Assembly (NCBI RefSeq): GCF_028389875.1 | Contig: NC_084665.1 | Span: 22,476,001-22,540,000, forward strand | DNA from: Rhea pennata | Lineage: Eukaryota; Chordata; Aves; Rheiformes; Rheidae | Length of the DNA stretch: 64,000 nucleotides | Direction: 5' to 3' | Shown: one piece after another, positions 39,381 through 48,184 of the stretch | Layout: each line of letters starts with the position of its first letter | How positions within the stretch are numbered: position 1 is the stretch's first letter | Notes under the pieces: model-generated | Databases searched by the model: none | The model's input: the letters and a program-made list of their open reading frames with translations, nothing else | What the model was told of the DNA's origin: nothing | Program-made: the position numbers and the translations under genes

Positions 39381-40017
39381 TTTATGGGGCGGGGTGCGCG
39401 GACAAATAAACACATCTACTGCAGCCGGGGCGCGGGGCCCGATGCGGCGGCGGCTCGCAGGAGCGGGGGGCGGCAGGGCCGGGCCCGGACGGCCGGGGAG
39501 GGGCCGAGGGGCTCTACCCTCCCCATCCCGCCTCGGACACCTTTCTAGAGGCTTACCTGAGGAGAGAGCAGAGCCTTCCTCCCGCCAGGCGAGCGACCGC
39601 CCGCGGCCACAGACACCAGTGGGGGGAGCAAAAAGGGGGAAGGCTATATTGGGGGGAGGGCAGGGGAAAGGGGCTGAGGAAGGAGCGCCCCGGACCAAAC
39701 CCTGCCTGTCGGGATCTGCCCTTGGAAAATAGGATCTTGGACACAATTGTAACCGGCTGCTTTCGGGTAGACGGGCCTGCTCCATCCCGCATCTCGTCCT
39801 GCCTCTTCCCGCTTTCCCCGGCGGTGCCAGGCGCAGGCTGGAGGCTCGGCGCTCAGGTGGAGCTGGTGGGGGTCAGTCCTGGTGCCGCACGGATCGACGC
39901 CCTGCGCAACGCTGGTTAAATGGGGCCGGGCCGCAAGCCGCGGGGCCGGGAGGGCTCTGCTGCCTGCCCGCGGCTCGCCCGCGGAAGGGTTAAGGCAGAA
40001 AGTGTCTGAGCCAAAAG

Positions 40018-40037
40018 AAAGAAAGAAAGAAAGAAAT
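40018..40037 (+). repeat. (GAAA)n tetranucleotide repeat
   Basis: Five GAAA units in a GC-rich setting. Confidence 0.9.
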
Positions 40038-40419
40038 GGAGAACCCCAGCCCAGCGCTTCCCCTCCTGCCTTCCTGATAAACCCTGCGGCCACTTCCCTG
40101 CCTGAGGCACCCCGTCAAACAGCGAGTCCCTGCGGCTTGCTGACATTAATTATTTTTCCAGCGGAAACTGCTTTCTGCAAGCCGCTCTAGTCAGAAAACG
40201 CCAAGGTGGGGCGGGGATCCGGGGGGAGTAGGGGGGATCAAGTGCTTCTTAATTTGGCACGCCAGCGTAGCGTCTGGGCGGCTGCGTCCTACCAGCAAGG
40301 CGCGGGCCGGCGCTGCCCCCGCCGCCCCGGAGGGGCCGGTGCCCGGGCGGGGCATCGCCGGGGGCCGCGCTGCCCGCGAAGTGAGTGCCCAGGTCCAAAC
40401 GACAACTGTACCATGAGGA

Positions 40420-40530
40420 GGATAAAATCCCTGCTCGGAGTGATTTATCCGCCGTCTCCGACCCCTGAATAGTTGACTTACACGACTGGTGACATATTAC
40501 CCGGGAAATGGGATTGGTGTGATTTGTAGA
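40420..40530. promoter_or_regulatory. Candidate small motif block
   Basis: Non-GC interval between islands with GATAAAATCC, GATTTATCC (GATA/bicoid-like words) and GACATATTAC. Weak evidence. Confidence 0.18.
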
Positions 40531-41129
40531 GCCTCTCTGCCCCCCCCCCCCCCCCGCCGCCCCCTCTTTTCGGCTGTCCGGCGCTGCCCTCCATCACCTC
40601 CCCGCGCCCAGGCGGCGACAGCAGACTCGCCACTGCGCGCAGCCCCGCGCAGGCACGTCCCCGGGCTGCGCACAGTGGGCCGGGCAGGCGAGAAGGGAGG
40701 TTTTCGGGCTGGGCAGCCTCCTCTTTTGGCTGCAGCGTGTAGGGACGGGTGATCGGAGGAAGAGTAACTCATGGCAACGCAGCGCGGGAGAGATGGCCTG
40801 GGACCAGGCATAGCTAGAGGGGTGTGATGGCTGCAAACCTTTGATTTGGGGTTTGTCTGGAGAATGGGGGTGGAGGAGGGTGGCCTGCTTTTTTTAAGGC
40901 AAGCAGAAATTTGATTATAGCGTACGGCAGAGGTCTGTGATTTGCGGCGATCGGATTTCATTAACTATGGCCGTTTGAGTCCCGGAAAACCCGGCCGAGC
41001 CCGTGGGGCTGAGGAGAAAGTCGACCCCACGGGCGGGCGGCGAAGGGGACCGAGTGGCGGCGGCCGCCCGGCCGCGGGGCGCCGGTGCCCTGTCGGGAGC
41101 CGGCTCCACGGTGCTGCGGCCGCAGGGCC

Positions 41130-41173
41130 GGCACGGCCAAGGCACGGCCAAGGCACGGCCAAGGCACGGCCCT
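41130..41173 (+). repeat. 11-bp tandem minisatellite in CpG island
   Basis: Unit GGCACGGCCAA repeated about 3.9 times (41130, 41141, 41152, 41163). The first three copies are identical. Confidence 0.95.
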
Positions 41174-41699
41174 GCCAGCTCCTCGCCCCGGCCGGGCGGG
41201 CCGCGGCGCACACAGCACAGAGCTTCTCGCCCGCAGGCCCGAGGCTTCAGCCCGACAGGAGACGGGGCAGGCGGTGACGGCCGTTTCCCCGCTGCCCCCT
41301 ACTTCTGGGGATCGGAGTAAGCCACCAGCGAGCAGGGGCAGCCCCAGGCCGACTGCAGCCAGGGCTCGGCCTCGGCCCCGGCCCGGAACTGGTTTCCGCG
41401 GGGGAGGCGGCCCGCGCCGAGCACACGCACCTCCACCCGTGCCACCTGCTGCAGCCGGATTTGGGCGAGCAGAGGGTGGCCGGCTCGCCTCCCCCCTGCC
41501 CCCCGGCAGAAAGTTTCCAAACGGACAGCGTTTCACATTTTGGTGGCGATGATGCTGAGTATGAAGGCAGGCGGCGGCTCCGCCCGCCGGGCGCGGTGCG
41601 GAGACGAAACGGGCCCCGGGACCGCGGTGCGGGGTGGGGGCGCTGGTGGCGCCCCGTCCCCCCCCCGCGGGGCGCTTGGTCTCCCTCACTGCCCTCCGG

Positions 41700-41975
41700 C
41701 ACATGAGTGGTATCGAGTCTAATTGCCGTCAACGAGTGTCACCGGCAGAAGGAAAAACAAAAAGCTGCCTCCAAAGATCCCAGAGCAGAATTTGGCAAGG
41801 CTCCTAAAGACACCAATTAGCAAAGGCTAAACCCATTAATGAAGTGGCGGCTCTCTGGTTTCAGCCAGGTGGTGCAGATCAGAGCGCCTGTATCTGCAGC
41901 AGAGCTCCGCTTCCCTCCAGCAAGGACCTCACAGCAAACCTCCACATCAATAATACGCTTAATGGATCTCATTAG
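41700..41975. promoter_or_regulatory. Candidate element with clustered ATTAG/TTAATG cores
   Basis: Contains TCTAATTGCC, CCAATTAGC, CCATTAATGA, ATCAATAATACGCTTAATGG and CTCATTAGAG in 260 bp, between two CpG islands. Motif clustering suggests an enhancer bound by homeodomain proteins; inferred. Confidence 0.32.
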
Positions 41976-42672
41976 AGCAGGGGCCGCGAGTGCTGGGCAG
42001 AGAGCAGGGGGCTGGGGTGACGGGTAGCACATGTCCTGGGGTTCCCCCGCTGCGCCGTGCCGAGGAAGCTCCCCGAGGGCCACCCCGACGGCCCTGTCCC
42101 GCGGCGGTCTCCGCCATGGCGCTCCGCGGTGTGGGAGCTGGGCTGAGGGGTGCTGGGCTGGCGGCCCCCGACCCACTGCGCTCCCCGCGGGGCACGTACC
42201 GAGGGCTCCCCGCTACCTGACTCCGCTGATGGGTTTGGGCTGCAGGAGCAAGAATTCATTTTCTTGTTCGTCCTTTCAAATAAATGAGATCGTGACATTG
42301 CCTCGATGATCTGCCCGCACCTCACTCCCCCCCCGCCCCCGGCCTTGCTCTGAACTCCCGAGCCCGCCGAGCTAAGAGATCCCGGCCCTGCGCGCTGCCA
42401 AAGGTCCAAGTACGCCTGCGACGCGCGTCCCCACCGGAGAAACGCGTTTCCGACGGTCGCGGCGTGGCCCGAGCCCGCGGCAGCCGAGTCCGGCTGCTTG
42501 CACTGCGCTTTCTCCTGACCCCTTAGCACGTCTCAAAGTCAGGGCTTTGGGACAGGAGAAAGGCGTTTTTGCAAGTTAATTTAAAAAGAAAAGCATCTAA
42601 ATAACATCTCTGCCATCTCCCAAGTGGAGACACGGGACAGAGGAGGAAATATTTCCCTTTCAGCCAAGGGGA

Positions 42673-42719
42673 TTAAAAAAAAAAGAAAAGAAAAGAAAGG
42701 AAAGAAAGAAAAAAAAAGT
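42673..42719 (+). repeat. A-rich / (GAAAA)n tract
   Basis: Purine-only low-complexity stretch with GAAAA, GGAAA and GAAAG units. Confidence 0.9.
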
Positions 42720-42839
42720 TGGTTAGGAAAAGATCGGTCGAGGTGAGCTAGAATATTTTGCTAATGGAGGTGGACTATGAAAGGAGACTTCATATTTCTC
42801 TCCTAGGAGTCTCTCCAGGTCCGCAGCCGAGAATACACA

Positions 42840-42985
42840 CAGCAAACGTTGTGCCTGAATTATAGCTGAGGGTTTGCTTTATTTGAATTCACTGGCGTTT
42901 ATTTAAGAAAGTGAATAAAGGTTTTGTGTAAACAGCCATTATTTCTGATGAGCGCTCAACAGCAATAAGAAGGGGGTGGTTTTTT
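42840..42985. promoter_or_regulatory. Candidate element with FOX and TTTATT sites
   Basis: Perfect forkhead site TGTAAACA at 42927-42934. GTTTATTTA lies around 42897-42905, GTGAATAAAGG just after, and CTTTATTTGAATTC before. Four related sites in about 60 bp. FOXF-type factors act with HLX in gut mesenchyme in other vertebrates (established); a link here is inference. Confidence 0.35.
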
Positions 42986-45900
42986 TAGTCGAGATTGTGG
43001 CAAAAGTTGACATTTCGGAGATTGCAGTTTGTCTTGCAGACGCCAGGCAGTCCCGAGGCATGAACTGTAGAGAAGGCTGTGTGTGCGTGTGAGTGTGAAA
43101 CAGTGATTCCGAGCAAACCGGAGTCTGAAAACAATTATTTTTTAAGACATAAGCTTAAGCCCGACATTAAAATAAAATAAAAATATTTTCCTAAGGAGCC
43201 GAGCTGATCTCACTGAGCTAACGAGGGAGGCGAACTCAGATTTCCTTACTCTCCCTCCCGACCCTGCAGGGCTCTGCGAGGGGGACGCAACCCCCGGGCG
43301 AGCCGGGCAGCGGGCGAGTCCCCCTGCCCGCGCAGAGGAAGGGATGCGGCAGCCCCGACGCGAGCTCCAGTCCAGCCCGTTCCCGCCCTTTTCCACGGTT
43401 CCAGTAAATGGCTTTCTTAAAATGTGTCTTTTTCTTCTTTTTCTTCTTCTTTTTAAACGCGGCTATTATTTCAGAGGCTGCCTCAAGACTCTGTAGATGG
43501 GAGGTTTCTAGTAAGAAATTCAGCAAGAAGGAAAGGATCTCGTTGGACCTCTAAAGATAGCGCTCGGGGAGATTTGGGGTTGTTGGTAAGCTTCTCTCCT
43601 CCAGACCCGCCTCTGGGAAGCCAGGCTGTTCATCTTTGCGAGCATGGACACAAAGTCGTCGTTTGCAGAAGGGGGTCCGATCATGAACCGGCACAAAAAG
43701 GCCTCCCTGTTTATTCTGAATTCGATCTCCCGAACATGGGAAATTCGGAGGAAGCAGGGAAACCTCTTGCCCCGTGCGGCAGTTTATATCGCTCCGGTGC
43801 CTTGCTCTCATACAACCCTTCATGTGAAACATGCCCGAAAAGCTCTGCCGGGCACACGCGAGGGGAAAACTAGGTGCTATGCAGGACGGTCTAGGGCCAC
43901 ACCATCTAGGGACAGCGCCGAGCACCGGGAGGTTGCCGGGGGGGGGGTGCCCCTGACCCCTCCGAGGCGACCTGCTCCCCGCCCCCCCCCCCCCCGGCAG
44001 AGCCGTGCAGCACCCGCACAGCCCAGAGGACTGGAGATCGGCAGGCACAGGTCTGAAAAGAGTCACAACATTTTTTGGGGGGGGGAGATAAAGAAACTAT
44101 CCGAAGAGCTGTAATTTCCCCCCCCCCCCCCCAATTTGGAAAGCGTCGAGAAATCGGATCAGTGGAACAACCGCGAGCTCTTGCATTGCGATGCCAGCTA
44201 TTTCACATTCAGAAATAACCTGTATAAAAAATGTCCCGTGTTATCGAGGGGCGATGGGGGACAGAAAACCCACCTTCGGGCTTTTTTCGGTCCTACTCTG
44301 GCTCAGCGTTGCATTGCATTGCAGACAGGTCGCATTCGCCAGTGAATCGCGATCGATCTAGCTATAATCACGACGCTGTCTCGACTTGTTCTGCAATATT
44401 TTAGTAGTAAACTCCAGCCCTTCGAGATTGGGCAAACTCCCTTCCCAGTCGACCGGGACACAAATCTCTCTGTTCGTGCGTCTCTCCGAGAACTCGTTTT
44501 GGTGGGTTTGTTCTACTGTAGGAAGACGTGCATAAGGGAAGCAATAAGGGGGAGAGTCTTCTTTCTTTTCTCTTTCTTTTTTTTTCGGAAGAGGAAAGAA
44601 CAAAATATTCTCTCAACTCTACCACTTGACAAGAGCAGCAGCCCGAGGTGCTGAGCGGAGCGCTTCCTCACGGCGGCCACACATGGAGCCCCCAAAGCCT
44701 GGAGGTGCGGGGCGGGGGGAGGCAGGAGCGGGGAGCCCTGCTCACTTCCAGCTTCAAGTCCCCAGGTCCCTTTGGCCCCATCCAGAAGAATTTTTAGAGC
44801 AATTCTTCCTTCTACGCCCGAGCATCTTTCTCCTTAGCCTGATTCTCACCAATGTTATTTTTCCCCCCTTTGCAGCGTTATCTTTGAAAGTTGTCGTAAA
44901 GAAGTGGCCCCTGCTCGCTCCTTCCTCTGGGGTCCACGCTAGCATTTTCCCCTCGTTAATTGAAAATGCAACGCTGTACTTGGAAGAGGTGCGGACTTTT
45001 CTAGATTAAGGGAAGAGAGCCTTTCTCCCTGTGCACTTTTCCTTTCCTTGTCTGACAAGAGCCGTGTCAAATCCCGCATTCCTCGAGCCCGTCTCGGTGG
45101 TTTTCCCCGTGCCTGCTCCGCATGGATTAGGCTTTAGGGAACACAAATAAGAGAGGCAAACAAAATCCTGCTTCTCTGTGAGCCACATTGCGCCTACCAG
45201 AACAGAAATAGTCTAACGTTTCGCTGGACATCTGTCCCATGGCTTCCCTTATTTTTAGCGGAAGTTATAAACCGACCCTTCATAATAAACCTCGCCCTAA
45301 AGTATAGAGCAGCGGCCCTAGAAATAGCCCGCTTCCCTGGTGCTTGCAGCAATTTACAGGTTCGGCTCCGCGCTTCGTGGGTGCCCCTCCAGAGGCCATG
45401 ACACCCCTCTTTCCTCCCTGAGAGCGTCTCAAGAGGAGCCCAAATGTGCATCCTGTAGCTCCTTCCCACTCTCTCTCCTGTGTCGTTGTGTCCGCAGCGA
45501 CGGGACAGGGAAGGTGCCTCGCGGGTGCTACCGTGCACGGGCGCTGCGCGCACCCATGCGGAGAGCGGGGGGTCGTGCGCGGCACCCTCGGGAATTCCCC
45601 TGCCTGCCCGTGCCTCAGGCAGAGAGCCTTTGCCCACTCTGTTAGATCTTATTTTCCACTTCACCTGATCCCCCCTCCCCCCCTTTCGCCTGCCCCGGCC
45701 AGCAAGCTGGGCTCCTGGCTTGCGGTCTAGCCCCCCCCCCGCCCCCCCCGATCTCCCACTTGTTCGTGTCGGAGAAGGGCGGGAGAAACAGCTGAAAATG
45801 CTTTCAGCCTCTTTCTCTTTGCTCGGGTGTTTTGATTTGCAGAGCTCCAGGGCGAGACTCTCGTTGTTGACTGAGGGATGGCCCCGAGGAGGGTGCCCTC

Positions 45901-46654
45901 CCTGGATAAAGCGCCCTCGGCCCAGCGGCTTTCCCGCGGCACACCCACGGAGGGCGAGACGCCCCGGGCAGGGTGCTCGCCCTCCTCCACATCGCCGTAT
46001 GACACCCAAGCACGTTTCTGTCCTTCGCCTTTTTTACTCCATCTCCCCTCTCTTACTAAAGGTTTCACATGCTCAGCGCCCGGCAGCTCAGCATATGGGG
46101 TCTGATTCTCTTCACCTGCCCTCGCCTTAGCCCTCCTGGGCAGGATCAGGCCTCCCTCGGCCCCGCGGTTACAGCCGGTGTGTTTGAAAACGAAGTAACG
46201 GCTTTGATTAGGATCTCGCAGAAAACTCCGATGCAAAAACCCATTTCTCAGTGGGAAATGACAGTTCGGTTCCTCAGCGGTACGACTTTCGCTTTTATTG
46301 ATGCGGGGAGGAGGAGCAAGGAGGGTCGCTGAGAAACAGCCCTCGTCTTTCCCCGTACCTCAGCATCAGTGGAACAGTTAGTACTACAGCGCTTTCCCAA
46401 GGAAAGAAGCCGGAGATAAACCTGAGTAGAGCCAGCGGATCCGAACCCGGACCCGCAGGGAGGCAGGAAGGAGTGATCCAGCCACAGGCTTCAAGCGGTT
46501 TCTGCTCGCCCTCCCAGCGAGGGCACCAGCCCAGCCAGACCCGTCCGCGCAGCTCCCCATCTAGAGAAAGGGAGAGAGAGCGCGGCGTGAAACCCTTCCC
46601 GGCGCGGCCCCCCACGGCCCGCGCCGGCCCGGGGAGCTCCGCGCGCCCTCCCCG
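42986..46654. other. CpG-cluster DNA downstream of HLX, no gene seen
   Basis: Alternating CpG islands and AT-rich gaps with several C homopolymers (43982-43995, 44118-44132) and a pyrimidine tract at 43428-43456. Long frames on both strands (for example 271 codons at 45194-46009, minus) are compositional. Possible unannotated noncoding transcription cannot be judged from sequence. Confidence 0.55.
45245..45300. promoter_or_regulatory. MEF2-consensus site and AT block downstream of HLX
   Basis: TTATTTTTAG at 45249-45258 matches YTAWWWWTAR exactly, followed by AAGTTATAAACC and CATAATAAACC. Confidence 0.2.
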
Positions 46655-46800
46655 CGCCGCACGCCGCCATTGTGACGTCACAGAGCGCCCCCCGGGCCGC
46701 ACAGAGGCTTTGTGATGTCACAGAGCCCCCCCCCACACGCGCGCGCGCGCCGAGCAGGCCTCCCGCACGGCGCGGCGGCTTGCGACGAGCGACGTAACAA
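46655..46800. promoter_or_regulatory. Tandem CRE element in CpG island downstream of HLX
   Basis: TTGTGACGTCACAGAG at 46670-46685 (full CRE TGACGTCA) is repeated exactly 40 bp later as TTGTGATGTCACAGAG at 46710-46725. A further GACGTAAC-type half-site lies near 46789-46796. GCCGCCAT (YY1-like) directly precedes the first CRE. The setting resembles a CpG-island promoter, possibly for an antisense or unannotated transcript, or an HLX regulatory element. Confidence 0.35.
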
Positions 46801-47005
46801 ATCCGAGTAGAACAAACCAAAACAGCTTCCCCCCCCCCCCCCCCGCTCCCGGCCCGGCCCGGCCGGGGGGGCTCTCCTCTGCCGCAGGCCGCCCCTGCGA
46901 GCACTCCTAAGACACCCCGGTGGCCGCCTGGTTCCAGACGCCAGGCAGCTAAAGAGTCCGCTTTGGTCTTGCATTAAGAACAAAAATAAAAAGCCACCCC
47001 CCAGA

Positions 47006-47045
47006 ATATATATATATATATATATATATGTATACATACATATAT
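47006..47045 (+). repeat. (AT)n microsatellite
   Basis: About 12 TA units followed by TATGTATACATACATATATAC. Confidence 0.95.
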
Positions 47046-47136
47046 ACGCACATTGGGATCTACAAATGCAACTGGCAACTTTCTCCCCGAGGCACAATTT
47101 CGCATAGTCAAATCCGGATCTTGTCATCGGCTCCAT

Positions 47137-47137
<1 letters not shown>

Positions 47138-47174
<37 letters not shown>
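47138..47174 (+). repeat. 37-base poly(A) downstream of HLX
   Basis: Uninterrupted 37 A residues, then GGAAAAGAAAAAAGG. It lies about 150 bp beyond the predicted HLX cleavage region; in HLX orientation it is poly-T. Confidence 0.95.
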
Positions 47175-47176
<2 letters not shown>

Positions 47177-47327
47177 AAAAGAAAAAAGGAGAAGGCTGTA
47201 TCCAGAGTCTTTTAAGGCGAGGAGCAGACAGTGACTGCTTTTGAGCGGGGCATAGGAAGCTGGATCAGCTTCATCAGCCCTCTCCCCTGGTCAACAGACT
47301 GACGTGGTTACAAACCATAGCAAACAT

Positions 47328-47333
47328 TTTATT
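47328..47333 (-). terminator. HLX: HLX polyadenylation signal AATAAA
   Basis: TTTATT on the plus strand reads AATAAA on the minus strand, about 510 nt past the HLX stop. It is the only canonical hexamer I found in the first 0.55 kb downstream of the stop in gene orientation. Confidence 0.65.
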
Positions 47334-47339
47334 TACAGG

Positions 47340-47371
47340 ATATATATATATATATATATTTATATATTTTG
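47340..47371 (+). repeat. (TA)n microsatellite in HLX 3' UTR
   Basis: About 10 TA units plus TTTATATAT, immediately upstream (in HLX orientation) of the poly(A) signal. Confidence 0.9.
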
Positions 47372-47842
47372 TCAGTGCAGTATTTCTTGGCCGGATTATT
47401 CAAAGCAACACGTTGCAACCAATGAGGATGTTGGCAAAATACTTCACATTGTAAAATGTCTGAGGGGGAGGGAGAGGGATTTCAGAGCACATTCTCGGAG
47501 TCTCTCGCTCGGACTTTCCTGGAGAGCGCAAGGGGTGCGAGAGGGAGAATAAAATTAAAAAAAAAGAGACAGAGAGAGAGAGAAATCCCGCTCTCCCACC
47601 GAGCAGCACGGAGGGAGAGGCGGCCGGGCGGCGCTGCCGCGCGCCTCATGCACAACTGTCCAGGGCTGGAGCTCCCCGCACCGCCCAAGTCCCCAAGCCC
47701 TCGCCGCCGGGCAGGGCGCTGGCCGTGGGAGAGGAGGGGGCTCTTGATGTGCCCCCTCGACCTCTGAGACCCGGCAGCAGCTCGGAGGAAGGAATATAAA
47801 TTAGCGCGGAGGTCCCGGGCGGAGATGCCGCGGCCGCCCCGT

Positions 47843-48184
47843 CTATAGGCCGCTCCGCGGGGCGGGCGGCGGCTCAGGGCTGGCGGCGGGCGGCGGCGGG
47901 GAGGGGAGGCCGGGGCTGCCAGAGGACTTGATGACACCGCTTTGGGGCTGGCTCTGCTCGGCGCCCTCAGTCCTTTCCGTGTCGCTGGGGGCCATGTCGA
48001 GGGAGTCTGCGTCGCTACTGTCGCTGTCGCCCTCCGAGCGGCTGGGGCTGCGCTCGGGCTCTCCCGGGGCGGCGGGCGGCGCGCCGGCCCTCTCGGCCGC
48101 CGGCTCCTTGTCCTTGTCCTTCTGGGCCTGCGCCTCCTTGGAGTGTCGCCACTTCATGCGCCGGTTCTGGAACCAGACCTTCAC
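47843..48184 (-). CDS. HLX: HLX coding exon 4 (homeodomain helix 3 and C-terminal tail)
   Basis: Begins after the acceptor GCCGCAG with [18 protein letters not shown], the recognition helix carrying Gln50 and Asn51. Next comes a Lys/Glu-rich segment (AQKDKDKEP), the acidic Ser-rich [19 protein letters not shown], and a Pro-rich end terminating in PAPRSGL and TAG at 47845-47843. The 113-residue stretch is shorter than the mammalian C-terminus, whose long Ser/Gly runs are absent here. Confidence 0.96.
   Translation of the reverse strand: MKVWFQNRRMKWRHSKEAQAQKDKDKEPAAERAGAPPAAPGEPERSPSRSEGDSDSSDADSLDMAPSDTERTEGAEQSQPQSGVIKSSGSPGLPSPPPPAASPEPPPAPRSGL

Larger units (their letters stand above)
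47305..47842 (-). other. HLX: HLX 3' UTR (predicted)
   Basis: About 540 nt between the stop codon and the expected cleavage region downstream of the single good AATAAA on the minus strand. It includes GA/CT-rich stretches, an (AT)n run at 47340-47371 and an AT-rich 3' third. The exact cleavage point (about 47305-47315) is inferred from distance to the signal. Confidence 0.6.

Noticed and set aside
40961-41704. 247-codon minus-strand frame in a CpG island
   Set aside because: Low-complexity Arg/Ala/Pro/Gly composition with equally long frames on the opposite strand; no domain.
45194-46009. 271-codon minus-strand frame downstream of HLX
   Set aside because: GC-driven frame with no recognisable motif and long competing frames on the plus strand.
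47028-47244. Poly-Lys frames over the A37 run
   Set aside because: Direct translation of a homopolymer.
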